Under the pieces are notes generated by a model. The model was not told the origin of the DNA. It worked only from the letters and a program-made list of their open reading frames with translations, and searched no databases. This document shows, one piece after another, positions 9,301-19,285 of a DNA stretch of 20,997 nucleotides; within the stretch, counting starts at the first letter, position 1, and each line of letters opens with the position of its first letter. The position numbers and the translations under genes are program-made. Origin of the DNA: Phallusia fumigata (lineage: Eukaryota; Chordata; Ascidiacea; Phlebobranchia; Ascidiidae); NCBI GenBank assembly GCA_008931825.1, contig QXVZ01029436.1, forward strand, positions 1 through 20,997. Direction: 5' to 3'.

Positions 9301-12300
9301 TTGGTTGTTTACCAATTCTATTTGAATAAGATACCAATGACAACACAAAGGCGAAATATAAATACCTTTTTAACATCAAAAAGTGAATGACTTGGTATTT
9401 TTCTAAACAAAGCGGTTGTTTCACAATAAACAAGATTTTTGTGTTTCCATCTTGTCTGAAAAATGTAAGTTTTAATATTTGAACTGAAAAGGCTTTGTGG
9501 AAAAGTTTGACTAAACTTAACGTCCAACACACTTTGCACCGTCTGTATTTTGTCCCACATTCAAAGTGCGACTTTTCCGGATCGGAGTGTTTCTCTGCCT
9601 GTGGAATTACTCGCGCGTATTTTGCTGTTTGTGTTTGGAAGTCGTGTTCCTTGCACGCGGATTGCTTCCTCAGTCGAATTGTTTCCACATAAGAGTGGGG
9701 AAGTTGTTGTTTCTCTGTTGCTTAGATCTACGCCACAACTTGTTTCAATATTTGTTCTATTCAAGCGACTGGGAAGTAAGGCAAAGCAAAGAGCCGGAAC
9801 AAGTTTCATTTTGCGCCAAAACTAAAAGAGTCTGTTTTGGATGAAAACTTTATGACCGCAATTTTCTACAACTTGGGCTTGATTCGTTGCGTTTGCAGGC
9901 GCATGCGACTGCGTAATCCCAAAGTTACACATCCGTCTATTTGTTCTGCCTCCTTTTTGCCAAATTTCTCTGTTCGAGGTGATACATGTGCAAGGCTGTA
10001 TCAAAGCTTTATAAAGCAACTTAAGTTAGTGTTTTGGGGAGTGGCAACTGTGCAAACTGAGATTGCGCAATCGTACAAGGGGTTTGTGTGTGGGTTGAAA
10101 ACCAGGTGATGATCCGTGAACGAGCAAAACGCAAAAAGCCAACACAAATAAGGTGAACCCGCACTTTCTTAATGTTTCCACTGCACTTGCGGTGGCGAAA
10201 TGCGTTTGGCTGAAAACATAAAGATTTTCAACCGAGCTTGAACCTGTTAACTCAAGGCTGTGTGCTGCAAGGGTATAGGGCTCGAAAAAATTTTTTTTGT
10301 ACCGATTGGTTGTTTTTTATGTGGTGTGTGTTTGGCTGTCCTTAAAAGTATTTAAAAGTGTTGGATGTGAAAGTACAGGTTTGTTTGAATCTACCCTGTG
10401 GCTACTTTAACTAATGGAACTATGGCAATAACCACCACTTCGAGTAATGCAATTATGGGAACAACCTGTGGCTTCTTTAGCTTCTAAGTCCTAAACTTCC
10501 GTATGATATCCTGCAGTTTCACTGGAGCAATTTCGGGTCTCGCACGACTTCAATCTATCAAAAAACTTCCAAGTAAAACTTCCTTGTTTATTCGAGAATC
10601 GATGGATCGCGGTGGCTGGGTTTGGCCCCCGCGGGGACAATGGGTCGCATTCTATAACCCTCGACTAATATTCGCACCTGTGACGCTCCCGCGGGGTGTT
10701 GATCTATTTTACCGCACTGATAACTTCACACGGGTTGGGACACATCGACACGCGTGCCGACACGAACCGGTGTGACTGCAAGCACAAACAAAGCTTGACG
10801 CTCGCCTTGGTTTTGTCGGAGTTGTAAGCCTTGCTGAGTGATGTGCCTTCACACCAGGTTGCCACAACTTTAATAAAACCCCTTGTTGGGAGATTCTCCC
10901 GTGCTGCTGCCCTGAAGTGTCATTGACTGGGTGTTATGTCGACCGAACTGTATGCTTACTCATTTGGTTAGTCACACAAGTTTGCCTAACTTCGTACGGA
11001 AGTGGTTGGATGGATCAGTAGTGTTTGGTATGAAAAAACCCAGCCGTTTTCGTTCGGTCCGATGAAAACAACTTTCCCGACCAAGCATAATGTGTAAAGC
11101 GTTTTTTTATGAAATAAACGCTTGAGATTTATCATAACTGGTTGATGATTTTTTTTAAACACATTGAATAAAGATTAAATGTTAAAAGTTTTGCTAATTC
11201 TTCGACTTAACGTGCAAGCAATAGTTGGTAAATGTCTTGCACTTCAAACGCGTCGGTTCTGTTAATCTGTCAACCAACATTTTGCGCTGAAAACGTCGTA
11301 AAATCGAATACATGGCGCGATCGGGAGGACTCGATTGTAGATGGAACAACTTGGCGACCCCGATGTAATAGGAATTCAAAATGAAAATTGAATCAAGTAC
11401 CAAATATATTTTAGTGATAGGTTCTTTAATAAAATATGTTGAAGGTCCCACGCCTTGGCTGTATATTAGATTGTCTAATTCCGCCAAAATATCTTTCTCA
11501 TTGTCATGACGAGGCCGCCTGGCGCCAAAATAATTCACCCTCCCCTTTCCCACCTTCGATTTTCCTATGACAAAACAATGAACCTAATTCCGGATTATGT
11601 TTCGCGCTTCCCATTGTGACGTGTACTTGATGTGTATTGGATCGCTGCCAGCTCCTTGTCTTCCTGTCAAGCGCCATTGTGACGTAATAAAGCGTACGTC
11701 GGTCAAACTCGGGGGTTTGTTCCCAGAAGCGCGGAATTTTATCTTTGGGTTCGGGTGACTCGATCCGGCGATCTGGGAATTTCGCGGCGCGCAAAATCGA
11801 TTCGAAAGCGGAAAAATCCGTTTCGCGTCTTTGATATTCTTTCGCGCGAGCGTCAGAAGTCACCGCCACCTCTCCGCGGAATTGATCCTTTTAAATTTGC
11901 TAATTTGGTGAAACTCGAAACATCGATTCAAAAACTCGTGTCCGATTAAACACGAGAACTTGGCGCCAAAATTAAGGTTGCAAATACAATAGAGAAATCT
12001 GTTGCGGCCAATTTCTAAGCAAAAAGATTTTTTGTTGTAAAATGTGGTGAAGTGGAAGAACGCCCGTGTTTTGCTGTGTCTGTGTATGACGTTGTTAATT
12101 AGGGCAGGTGCTGGTAAGATTCTCTTCTAGGTTTCCGGCTGGTCATTACTGCAATGACGTCGATGCATTCGTTTATGACGTCAAACGAATGCTTTGTTAC
12201 GTGTTAATCGTGGAGTATAATCAATATTTCGCGGTGTGTAGCCAGCTTGGTGTCCTGCGAGCATTTTGTGCGCGTGACAACATAGGCTTGGATCTCCTGC

Positions 12301-15300
12301 TCTTTTTTCAGCAAAATTTATCGACGCCGGCTACTTATCACGTGGTCAATCGGGCTTCTGGGCAGGAGCTTGTGTATTGACGAGTTGTGATTTAATTCCC
12401 AGACACCTAAACCTGTTTACGCGTGAATCGCATCTCGGAATCGATCTGAGCCGTGAGAAACAGCGACCGTCGCCATTTTCGCTCGCCCGCTAAAACAACA
12501 GCGAAGACGTGAGATGCATTCGAGCCCAGGGTTCCCCCCTACGCCTGACCCGGTCACTTTTTGTTTGTGACGCGAAGGGGTCATGTCTCTCATTGTCCAC
12601 GTCACAATGACCCGTGAACGATCGCAGCGAACAAGTGCCCGCGGTTTTTTGTTTGCTTCTTGTTCCTGTTTCGTCGTTGCTTGTTGCGAACTCGTTACCA
12701 CCGCCCATGCGTACCGCGCCGCGAGCATGCTAATTGTGACGTAACAATCGATTACACAGCGGGTGGGGGCTTGTGAAGATTTTGTTTACTGCTGCACATT
12801 CCACTACAACAAAGCCTCGCGCGCTGCACGAACATGAAGCAGTTGAAACGATTTTCAACGCATTTTACCGTAGACTGACTTTTGCCTCATACCAGTTCAG
12901 CTGCTAGCAGTGAAGCCTCAGCCAAATTGAATCGTTGGTGAATGACTACCAGCACAAAATCTTTGTCTCATGTTTTTTACCCCCCCACCAATCGCCAGTT
13001 TAACTTTCCCGTCGATGCACCGGTAATGACTTTTCTATTGTGACGTCACAGACACCCACTGTTCCCGCTTCTGGCGCTCGTGTTCGAAAAATGCGAACTG
13101 GCCACCTGCACACCACGTGACCCTGGAGTTACCGGAAGTGACGTATGCTCGTCGGATTCCTTCAACGACGACATCGCCTGTTTTGCGAAGCAGGTTAGTG
13201 TTGTGTTTGTGCTTCGACATTTTTTTGTTAATAAAGTTTAAAACCATGTCAAACCGGGTGCCGCTCAAGTGACAAACCTAAAATACGACCCACGAAGGTT
13301 TGACCTCTTCGACCTTGCCCNGCGAAGCAGGTTAGTGTTGTGTTTGTGCTTTCACATATTTCTGTTTATAAAGTTTAAAACCATGTCGAACCGGGTGCCG
13401 CTCAAACGACAAACCTAAAATACGACCCACGAAGGTTTGACCTCTTCGACCTTGCCCATTATTGTCAATAAAACTTCGCGCATGCGCAATAAAACCTATG
13501 CGACAATGGACAACGCGCGCGTCCGAAGCAATCGCGTTCTAGGGGCCGAACATCGTCGCATCATTGCTTACGTTGTAACGGGCACTTTACTGGAGTCACC
13601 CAGAGTTCACACAATTCGTGGACACTCACAGCCGTTGCCCTGGGCGACGCCGGCGCTTCTGTGACCTCACAGTGACACCGACGCGACGCCCTGTTTGTTT
13701 GAACGGTGCTCGCTGGGGCGTGACGACTTGACGCAACTAGTTCGGATGACAGGGCGGTGTTCCCACGGACGATTTCACAGTTTTCCCGACAGAAAGTTTC
13801 CTGCAGTGGCTGAGGCCGGGCAAGACTTGTTGAATCACGAATAGCGCTTGAAACACGGGGATTTCCTCGTAGGCCACAATTCCTCGATCCAACACATCGC
13901 GGCATCTCGAAGCCTGATTCAATACTAAGATTTTCGCGGGTGTCGAATAGCGAAAACGCAAAGAAATAAACAAAACAAACGAACTGCTACGAATGTAATC
14001 ACATATCGCAGTTGACTAGACATGACCAGACATCATTTTGAGCCAGAAAACCCGGCTGTAACGCGTGAGGCAAGAGGCTTAGACATTGTTTAAGGAATAG
14101 CAACCAAGCAGCTCAAGCCATAAAGCGGTCGCATGATACTGGATGTTGCTGCAACATATAAACGGAATTTTGAAGCGCCTTAACCAATGCATTTTATCCG
14201 CGAAATACTTTTGACAAAATACTTTTGTTCATACATAATGAGGAAGAAGATAACAGTATAAATAACCCACAATATTAGCCACGGAATGTTTCCTCGCTAA
14301 CGGTTGTTACCAGCTACTCGCCATTTCTCAGCAGTTCAATAAATTCTCCTATCGGAGCGTAACATCCAACAACATCAGGCCAGGAAGCTTCCACTATTAC
14401 TTGCCTTGTGGCATTACGAGTTGCAAGTTTTCTCTTCAATCTATATGGACAAAGTAAAGGAAAAACTAAACCTTCAGACAGCAATTCAAAAACAGCTGAG
14501 CGAGTTACAGAGGCTAAGGCATCGCAACGCCATATTCCGACTCACTTTTACTCAATGTTTTCGATTTATTTTTAGATACAGGCGGAAAATCGTCCCCTCA
14601 CCTTTGACCCCAACAACGAAATCGACAACTTGGTGAGTATCAGGTTTAACACAAAGTAAAGTCGAGTGAAAATATTTGGAAAAACTATAAACCAAACGAA
14701 AGCTTCTATCATAAACCATCATAAACTGCTGTTTAGTCATACAGTGTACTAAAGGGAAAAAACGAAAACTGTTCCAAAACGCATTTTACGGCTGGAATCA
14801 TTAAACAGTTCAATATATTTCTAAACATGGCGTTTCTAGTAAAATGTTCACTAACAACAGAAGGATTATTGCTGGTGCGTTTTATTCAAATTTTCCACAT
14901 CACAGCCTTTGCACGCGTCTGTGCAACGAAAATCAAGCGGGCTGTAGCGATTTAGCCGATTAACTCCATGTTGGCATGTAATAACTCCAATTAAGGTGCC
15001 TGATTTCCTGGCGGGTTCGGTTACAGTGTTTCTTGCCACGTGCGGTGGCGACTACTGAGAAAATAAACGTCGCAAGAAGGTTAGAAACCATCGCAAAGCC
15101 TTCCTTGGAATGCTGCCGACCCCACATGTGTGATTAATTATACCGTCCCCTGTTACTGACGCTGTATTGTTCCAGCAGTTTCAGGAACTTCTAGTGAAAA
15201 ATTTTCATGCATTGAAATCACTTCCGCACTTTCAAGGAACCTCTGCTAGTGCCGGGTTTAGTTCCGTGTGCATTTTGTTGTTTTTCACGTCTATAAATTT

Positions 15301-15714
15301 TGTTCTGTGTTTTTAGATGATTTTGTCGATTCAAGTTCTAAGATTTCATCTACTGGAACTCGAAAAAGTGAGTTTTCAATATTTAACTTTCTACTTAAGG
15401 GCTAAGGCAACTTCCATAATGATTCAAATCAAGACGACAATGTACACTACACACTCCAAAATAGCAGATAGACGCAACATTTAAGACAAAGTTATACACA
15501 ACATACGCTATTCAGAATACAGAAGTGATGACAGCAGGTGTTTAAAAACAACTTTGCAATTTTCCAGGTTCACGAATTATGTCAAAACTTCACCTCCCGT
15601 TATATCAACTGCCTTAAGGGAAAAATGCCCATTGATCTCGTCATAGACGATCGTGACGGAGCTATGACGTCAAAATCGGAGGGCCTCGATGTGGGGGGAG
15701 GAAGTTCCGGCCAG
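6346..15714 (+). CDS. Meis: Meis-class TALE homeobox transcription factor, N-terminal half (six exons, 3' part beyond the window)
   Basis: Joining 6346-6363, 6567-6865, 13052-13193, 14576-14632, 15317-15367 and 15568-15714 gives 714 bases, 238 codons, with no internal stop and matching phases at all junctions. The predicted protein has a Gly/Ser/His-rich N-terminus (about residues 7-100), then the bipartite MEINOX region: MEIS-A from [19 protein letters not shown] (residue 107 on) and MEIS-B from [20 protein letters not shown] to [15 protein letters not shown] (about residues 170-220). In this family MEINOX binds PBC-class partners (Pbx/Exd) and the homeodomain, with a three-residue loop extension, binds DNA at TGACAG-like sites in the nucleus. 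Family members are usually near 390 residues, so about 150 residues including the homeodomain are missing to the right. The MEINOX order and residues match Meis better than Prep/Pknox. Assignment to Meis is from remembered family sequence, not a search. Confidence in family is very high; in exon 1, moderate. Confidence 0.95.
6364..6566 (+). other. Meis intron 1 (probable)
   Basis: 203 bases from GTGAGT to a T-rich tract ending CGGTAG. Its existence depends on exon 1 being real. No other feature was recognised in it. Confidence 0.5.
6567..6865 (+). CDS. Meis: Meis exon 2, N-terminal low-complexity region
   Basis: The acceptor is a T-rich tract ending CGGTAG at 6566 and the donor is GTGAGT at 6866; the exon ends two bases into a codon. 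It begins [17 protein letters not shown], which parallels the vertebrate MEIS start (RYDDLPHYGGMDG), then runs through a Gly/Ser-rich stretch, a [11 protein letters not shown] segment resembling the vertebrate histidine/proline-rich stretch, and ends DKDAIY, the conserved lead-in to the MEINOX domain. An internal ATG at 6582 is the best alternative start. An in-frame stop lies two codons past the splice donor region, so failure to splice would truncate the protein before MEINOX. Confidence 0.93.
8722..8746. repeat. Perfect 25-base palindromic hairpin
   Basis: GTTGGCACAAAA, one A, then TTTTGTGCCAAC: 12-bp arms with a single central base. It lies in Meis intron 2. It could be a protein-binding palindrome or a cruciform-prone site; function unknown. 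Confidence 0.85.
9233..9688 (-). other. Longest open frame in the window (151 codons), unidentified
   Basis: It lies antisense in Meis intron 2. It is rich in K, F and L, contains [11 protein letters not shown], which superficially resembles a Cys pair motif, and has no clear start context or domain. It overlaps equally open frames on the + strand (9550-9844), which argues for low stop density rather than a gene. Confidence 0.1.
12165..12192. repeat. Inverted repeat flanking a CRE palindrome
   Basis: GCATTCGTTT (12165-12174) is the exact reverse complement of AAACGAATGC (12183-12192), with ATGACGTC between. The exact TGACGTCA at 12176-12183 overlaps the centre. It lies in Meis intron 2. Confidence 0.8.
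12176..12183. promoter_or_regulatory. CRE/ATF-type palindrome TGACGTCA
   Basis: Exact palindrome inside the 12165-12192 hairpin in Meis intron 2. A near match, TGACGTCG, lies about 20 bases to the left. Confidence 0.35.
13041..13048. promoter_or_regulatory. CRE/ATF-type palindrome TGACGTCA forming the exon 3 acceptor
   Basis: The site ends three bases before the splice AG boundary (TGACGTCACAG|A). It must act as a splice acceptor whatever its effect on transcription. Confidence 0.4.
13052..13193 (+). CDS. Meis: Meis exon 3, MEIS-A half of the MEINOX domain
   Basis: After one base that completes a Thr codon with exon 2, the exon reads [19 protein letters not shown], then [19 protein letters not shown] and DDIACFAKQ, 47 codons ending in phase 0. 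This is nearly the vertebrate sequence ([19 protein letters not shown], then CSSESFNEDIAVFAK). MEIS-A is one of two helices-rich blocks used for Pbx/Exd binding. The acceptor is TGACGTCACAG, so the splice AG is part of a CRE-type palindrome, with only a short pyrimidine run (CTTTTCTATT) before it. The donor is GTTAGT at 13194. The last nine bases and the donor occur again at 13322 beside an N, and that copy is not a usable exon. Confidence 0.96.
13185..13457. repeat. Direct duplication of 136 bases around N at 13321, includes the Meis exon 3 donor
   Basis: Copy 1 is 13185-13320 and copy 2 is 13322-13457. They are the same length and differ at about eight positions by eye. Both start GCGAAGCAGGTTAGTG, which is the end of Meis exon 3 plus its donor. 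The second donor has no exon before it. An allelic overlap at a contig join explains all of this. Confidence 0.9.
13194..14575 (+). other. Meis intron 3
   Basis: 1382 bases as assembled, from GTTAGT to TTTATTTTTAG. It includes the single N at 13321 and a direct duplication, so the true length is probably about 137 bases shorter. A + strand frame at about 14440-14530 reads like a short amphipathic stretch ([20 protein letters not shown]) but is not in phase with exon 4 and has no splice support. Confidence 0.88.
14576..14632 (+). CDS. Meis: Meis exon 4, MEINOX linker
   Basis: A 57-base, phase 0/0 exon between TTTATTTTTAG and GTGAGT. It reads [19 protein letters not shown], which corresponds to vertebrate IRAEKPLFSSNPELDNL. 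The alignment implies two extra residues in the linker between the MEIS-A and MEIS-B blocks. It is too short to stand out by length alone; the call rests on homology to the family, the good splice sites and the correct phase with both neighbours. Confidence 0.93.
14633..15316 (+). other. Meis intron 4
   Basis: 684 bases from GTGAGT to TGTTTTTAG. I see no gene or repeat in it. Confidence 0.9.
15317..15367 (+). CDS. Meis: Meis exon 5, first part of MEIS-B
   Basis: A 51-base, phase 0/0 exon between TGTTTTTAG and GTGAGT. It reads [17 protein letters not shown], almost identical to vertebrate [17 protein letters not shown], with QA replaced by LS. The exon boundaries match the vertebrate gene, where this helix is also a separate small exon. 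The segment is a core helix of MEIS-B and part of the Pbx-binding surface. Confidence 0.95.
15368..15567 (+). other. Meis intron 5
   Basis: 200 bases from GTGAGT to TTTTCCAG. Nothing else was recognised. Confidence 0.92.
15568..15714 (+). CDS. Meis: Meis exon 6, end of MEIS-B
   Basis: A 147-base, phase 0/0 exon between AATTTTCCAG and GTAAGA. It reads [20 protein letters not shown], then [11 protein letters not shown], matching vertebrate [29 protein letters not shown]. The tail ([18 protein letters not shown]) is diverged but keeps the SKSE-like motif seen after this block in vertebrates. Retention of the next intron would add only six residues before a stop at 15733-15735. The coding sequence itself contains an exact TGACGTCA at 15665, spelling part of the MTS codons. 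Confidence 0.96.
15665..15672. promoter_or_regulatory. CRE/ATF-type palindrome TGACGTCA in Meis exon 6
   Basis: Exact palindrome within coding sequence (codons for M-T-S). It may simply reflect codon choice. Confidence 0.2.
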
Positions 15715-16132
15715 GTAAGAAGTAGAACGATTTAATTGTTTCACAACAAACGATAATTTTTGCAAGTGTAACTAAATGGAAATGAGATTGAAGGTATAAA
15801 ATCGAAATTTTTTGTTTTGTGTTGTTTGTTATTTGTTAAAAATGGCGGTAGGATTAAAGTTTACAGTATAGTTTAGATAAAAATGTTTGCACAAAATGTA
15901 AAGGCGAAGAATATGTTGTTTTAAAAATGTGAAGAACAACAACTTTTCGTTTTTTCGCTTTGGATTTGTTTTATTATTATTTATCGGCCAGTGTTTGTCG
16001 AACCCAAATAGCAAAAATTCCCGTAGTTCCACAATTCCGGAATACTTTTTATCGGGTTCTTTCCGCGATTTACGAGTGATTTTGTTCGTCTTTCGTCAAC
16101 TTCTCAACAAGAGCAAAAACATTTCGTCGGCG

Positions 16133-16199
16133 GCCGTAAATCCAAGCAGCGCGCCGTTCGTTGTACGGCTTTGATTAAAGCTGCCGTACGATTTACGGC
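16133..16199. repeat. Nested inverted repeats built on GCCGTA
   Basis: The outer arms are GCCGTAAAT (16133-16141) and ATTTACGGC (16191-16199). The inner arms are GTACGGC (16163-16169) and GCCGTAC (16183-16189), with GCTTT/AAAGC able to pair inside. They could form a compound hairpin in Meis intron 6. No matching known RNA was recognised. Confidence 0.7.
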
Positions 16200-16839
16200 T
16201 GCCTGTATTTGATGGCAAAATATTAAGTTTGAAGTTGCCTGAGCTCAGACATCTCGGCCGCGTGATATATTGACGGCAAAAAGTAATTAAGGATCCCGCG
16301 CAGTCATTGTTTGATTTCCGGAAAACACAGCGACACAATAAAAACGACTGTGCCTGCTAGACCCGATATTACGATGCAAAGTCCACAGTAAAATCTCCGG
16401 CGTTCACAATAATGCCACAAGTAAATACGTTTGTTTTACCTTGATCTAATAACTGGACTTTGTAACTTTCTTGTACGACTGATGCGTTTTCTCATTTACT
16501 TGAACGCATCGAAAGGTCTTCGTTGTTCCACGTTGTCCTGTAAGGCAGATTTAGTTGGATTAACTGAGACTGGAGTACATAGACGAAATATTCAAAATGT
16601 CTTCTTTTTGTCACACGGACTTTGATTTTACGAAACTGTTTTTCCGCGGGTTCGTCGTCCTTTATCATGAGATAACGTTTTACAGTTGTTTGTGTAAAGA
16701 GTCATAATTGTAATAAAATGGCGTCGAGCACTGTGACGCGACAATGAGACGCGCGACCAAAAGACCTTCGAAATAAACAGATGTTAAATCGCTTGAATCA
16801 ACAAAAACTTAAGGTATTCTTTATTTCCGCGCTAAAGAG

Positions 16840-16847
16840 TGACGTCA
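16840..16847. promoter_or_regulatory. CRE/ATF-type palindrome TGACGTCA
   Basis: Exact palindrome in GAGTGACGTCACAGACAT in Meis intron 6. The 14 bases TGACGTCACAGACA are the same as at the exon 3 acceptor. Confidence 0.35.
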
Positions 16848-17637
16848 CAGACATATCACTATGTTTTCGAATTCATCTTACCTGCGGCATCGGAAAAATA
16901 AAGGTAATCGAATATGTTAAATAAAAATCGCGATTGGGCTGATCGTCTTTATGACATCACAGTGGCAACATAATGTCAACGCTTTCTGGGGGGGGACATC
17001 AAACGTAAATCGGTAAGCTACGCGCGTGTTGCATCAATTTGTGGAATGGCTGACAAACAGAGAGCGGTAGCGTCACAACTGCTTGGCCATTTCTTGTGCA
17101 AATATCGTAAACATCGCGGCACAAATAACGCTGCGTCACGTGTACATTCTCGTATATCACAAGCAAGCTAATTACGTCTTGTGCGCGTCCACGCTTCTCA
17201 CGCAACGCGACAAGTCAACGACCGTTCAAATCGCCTTACGCAATGTGCCACGTGAGGTTTCGGTTGTGAACTGTATAGAAGAATGAACCACGCCTACTTA
17301 ATGTTGGTTGTCTGTAAACTATCACAAGTCTAGGAAATTAACCATAAGTCGAATGCGGGCTTATAGATTCCGGACACATATTGCACACAAGAACGTTTTT
17401 GCCAACACAAACTATTCAAAATCTTAGATGATTTAGCGTTATATCGAATAGAATTTTCTGTTTAAGAGGCCAAAGTAAAGTCGTCGTTTGGATATCGTAT
17501 CATCTTAAGAGTTCGGAGGTTTTTGGTGTAAGCAGCAGAGTTGTATTGTAACCCAATATAACAGGGTTTTCAGTACCAGCAATTTCGTATCATCGACAGG
17601 CAAAGGGGCTTTAAAAAAAAAACTCAGCCAGTCATCT

Positions 17638-17976
17638 TTAGTTCGGCTCCAACATTTCCTTCCATATCTTGCAACCAGTCGGATTGTTGTGGAAAACGAA
17701 AGGCGAATGGGAGATGGCGTTATCTGTGCAACCCACTTTCAATAATCCTGCTGTTGATTTAACTGCGCCATAGTGAGATAACCGCGGCACACTGCTCGCT
17801 GCCAACACATAGAAGGCAGAGACACTGGCTGGCGAAGATGATGCGCTCTCCCAAACACCACAAACGCGTCTGTGTAGAAGACATTGACCGACGCCGTGTT
17901 TGCACGTTCTTAATCCAAAGCCAAATATTTCTGCCAAATTCACACTGTGAATTCCAGCGCAGTGAAACGAAGACAC
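17638..17976 (-). other. Open reading frame of 112 codons, unidentified
   Basis: It runs antisense to Meis in intron 6, starts MSSFHCAGIHSVNLAEIFG and ends KEMLEPN. Composition is protein-like with seven cysteines, but there is no domain, signal peptide or promoter I recognise. Chance is the default explanation at this length in six frames over 21 kb. Confidence 0.12.
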
Positions 17977-19285
17977 TTGAAAATTAATGTTTCAAAATCT
18001 GATGGTATTTCCATTATTCCTGTTGCCGTTAAACAAAAAAAGGAGTTTTGCAAAAATAAGTGAGTTTCGGTTCAAGGTTTAATATGTAGTAAGCACGCAA
18101 CACCAACAAGTTGGCCTTTGTTACAAGTCGCGGTAACACGACCACAGCGTGCGCTATAATTAGCAAAAGGAGTCCCAAGTCATTACATGCTTTGGGTGGG
18201 ACATTGCCCTTCAAGTTCACCAAGACTGAGACGTAAATTCATTACTACAGCAGCAAGTCGCAACGTGCTCCAATGCCAACCACCCGACGCCACTGTTAAT
18301 AACAGCGTCAAAATAAAAACAGAAACCTATCATCGCAATATTTCATGCCACCAGTGCACACACATATGTACATCGCGCGCTATACATGTATCAATATTTG
18401 TCTGTTTCGCGACGCGGGACGTTGAGGATCGCCCCCCTCCCCCCAGACTCCGACAATCATTAATTGTTCCTTTGAATCCACCGCCCGCGCTCTGATCTCG
18501 TTCGCAGTTCGAGTGTTCGGCCAATAAGACCCAATCGAATACGCGAGCGTTGCCGGGACGATGCGACCGCCTGCGCCTAAAACAAAGTTTGTTTTTATTG
18601 ATTCCTTTTATACCAATATGCGCGGACAAATATTTGCCCACAAGGATATAAGCGCAAGCTAAGCGATTGTTTTAAGCTGCGGCGCGCGAGTCTTCTTCTC
18701 TTATCGCTACATCGGTTTGCTTAAGGCGTGATGCATTCGAAAAATCATCACGAAAACTTTAGAACAAGCCGACGCCGACGCCAATCTCTACGCTCTTTTC
18801 CTAATTCATGTTTTGCCGCCACAAACTGAAGTTAAAAGAGCCTAATTATGTTGAGTCTCCTCATGTGTTCTGAACTATTTCTCTGCGATGTTTTTTCGTA
18901 ATTAAGGAAACAACATTACGCTTTCTGCATTTAAAAGATGCATAAAGCTAAACCAATCAGCATCGCATTTGAAGTCACGTGTTATCGCATATGTCCCGGA
19001 TGTAGCCCCTCCCAATCGAAAGTTGTTTGTGTGTTCGAAACCCCCCAACCCCACATGCGGTATAATTAGGGGATGTTGACAATTAGTTTGCCCGGTAAGC
19101 TTGTCGGAAAGACTGCTACCAGTGTTTACAAACGATCTATGGTTTCCACGGGGCGTTGTGGGCACGGTAAAGCACAGATCACGTGGTATCTGACTGTCCT
19201 TCCACAGTCACCGCAAAAGTAACAAGGAATCTGGTTTCTAATAAACTTTTGTAAACAATTAACGGTTTCAGATTGTCTCAAAAAG

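Larger units (their letters stand above)
6866..13051 (+). other. Meis intron 2, 6.2 kb, no convincing gene
   Basis: The intron runs from GTGAGT to TGACGTCACAG. It holds several open frames of 60-151 codons on both strands, the longest at 9233-9688 (-), but none shows a domain I recognise and none pairs with clear splice sites or a promoter. Structured elements within it are the 25-base palindrome at 8722-8746 and the hairpin at 12165-12192 around a CRE site. A region with many CpGs lies at about 11690-11880. A long second intron is a usual place for Meis enhancers, but no enhancer can be shown here. Confidence 0.85.

Noticed and set aside
11194..11869. Two overlapping - strand open frames (119 and 121 codons), which could look like one frameshifted gene
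   Set aside because: No domain recognised, the frames contain the recurring non-coding word CCATTGTGACGT twice, and the region is CG-rich with few stops on both strands.
13322..13330. Second donor GCGAAGCAG|GTTAGT as an alternative Meis splice site
   Set aside because: It directly follows an N and is part of a duplicated contig end with no coding sequence before it.
14406..14570. Possible extra Meis exon with a coiled-coil-like [20 protein letters not shown] segment
   Set aside because: Out of phase with exon 4, no acceptor/donor pair, and no counterpart in the family between FAKQ and IQAEN.
19016..19060. GTGTGTTCGAAACCCCCC as a tRNA T-arm
   Set aside because: No matching acceptor stem, D-arm or anticodon arm could be placed around it.
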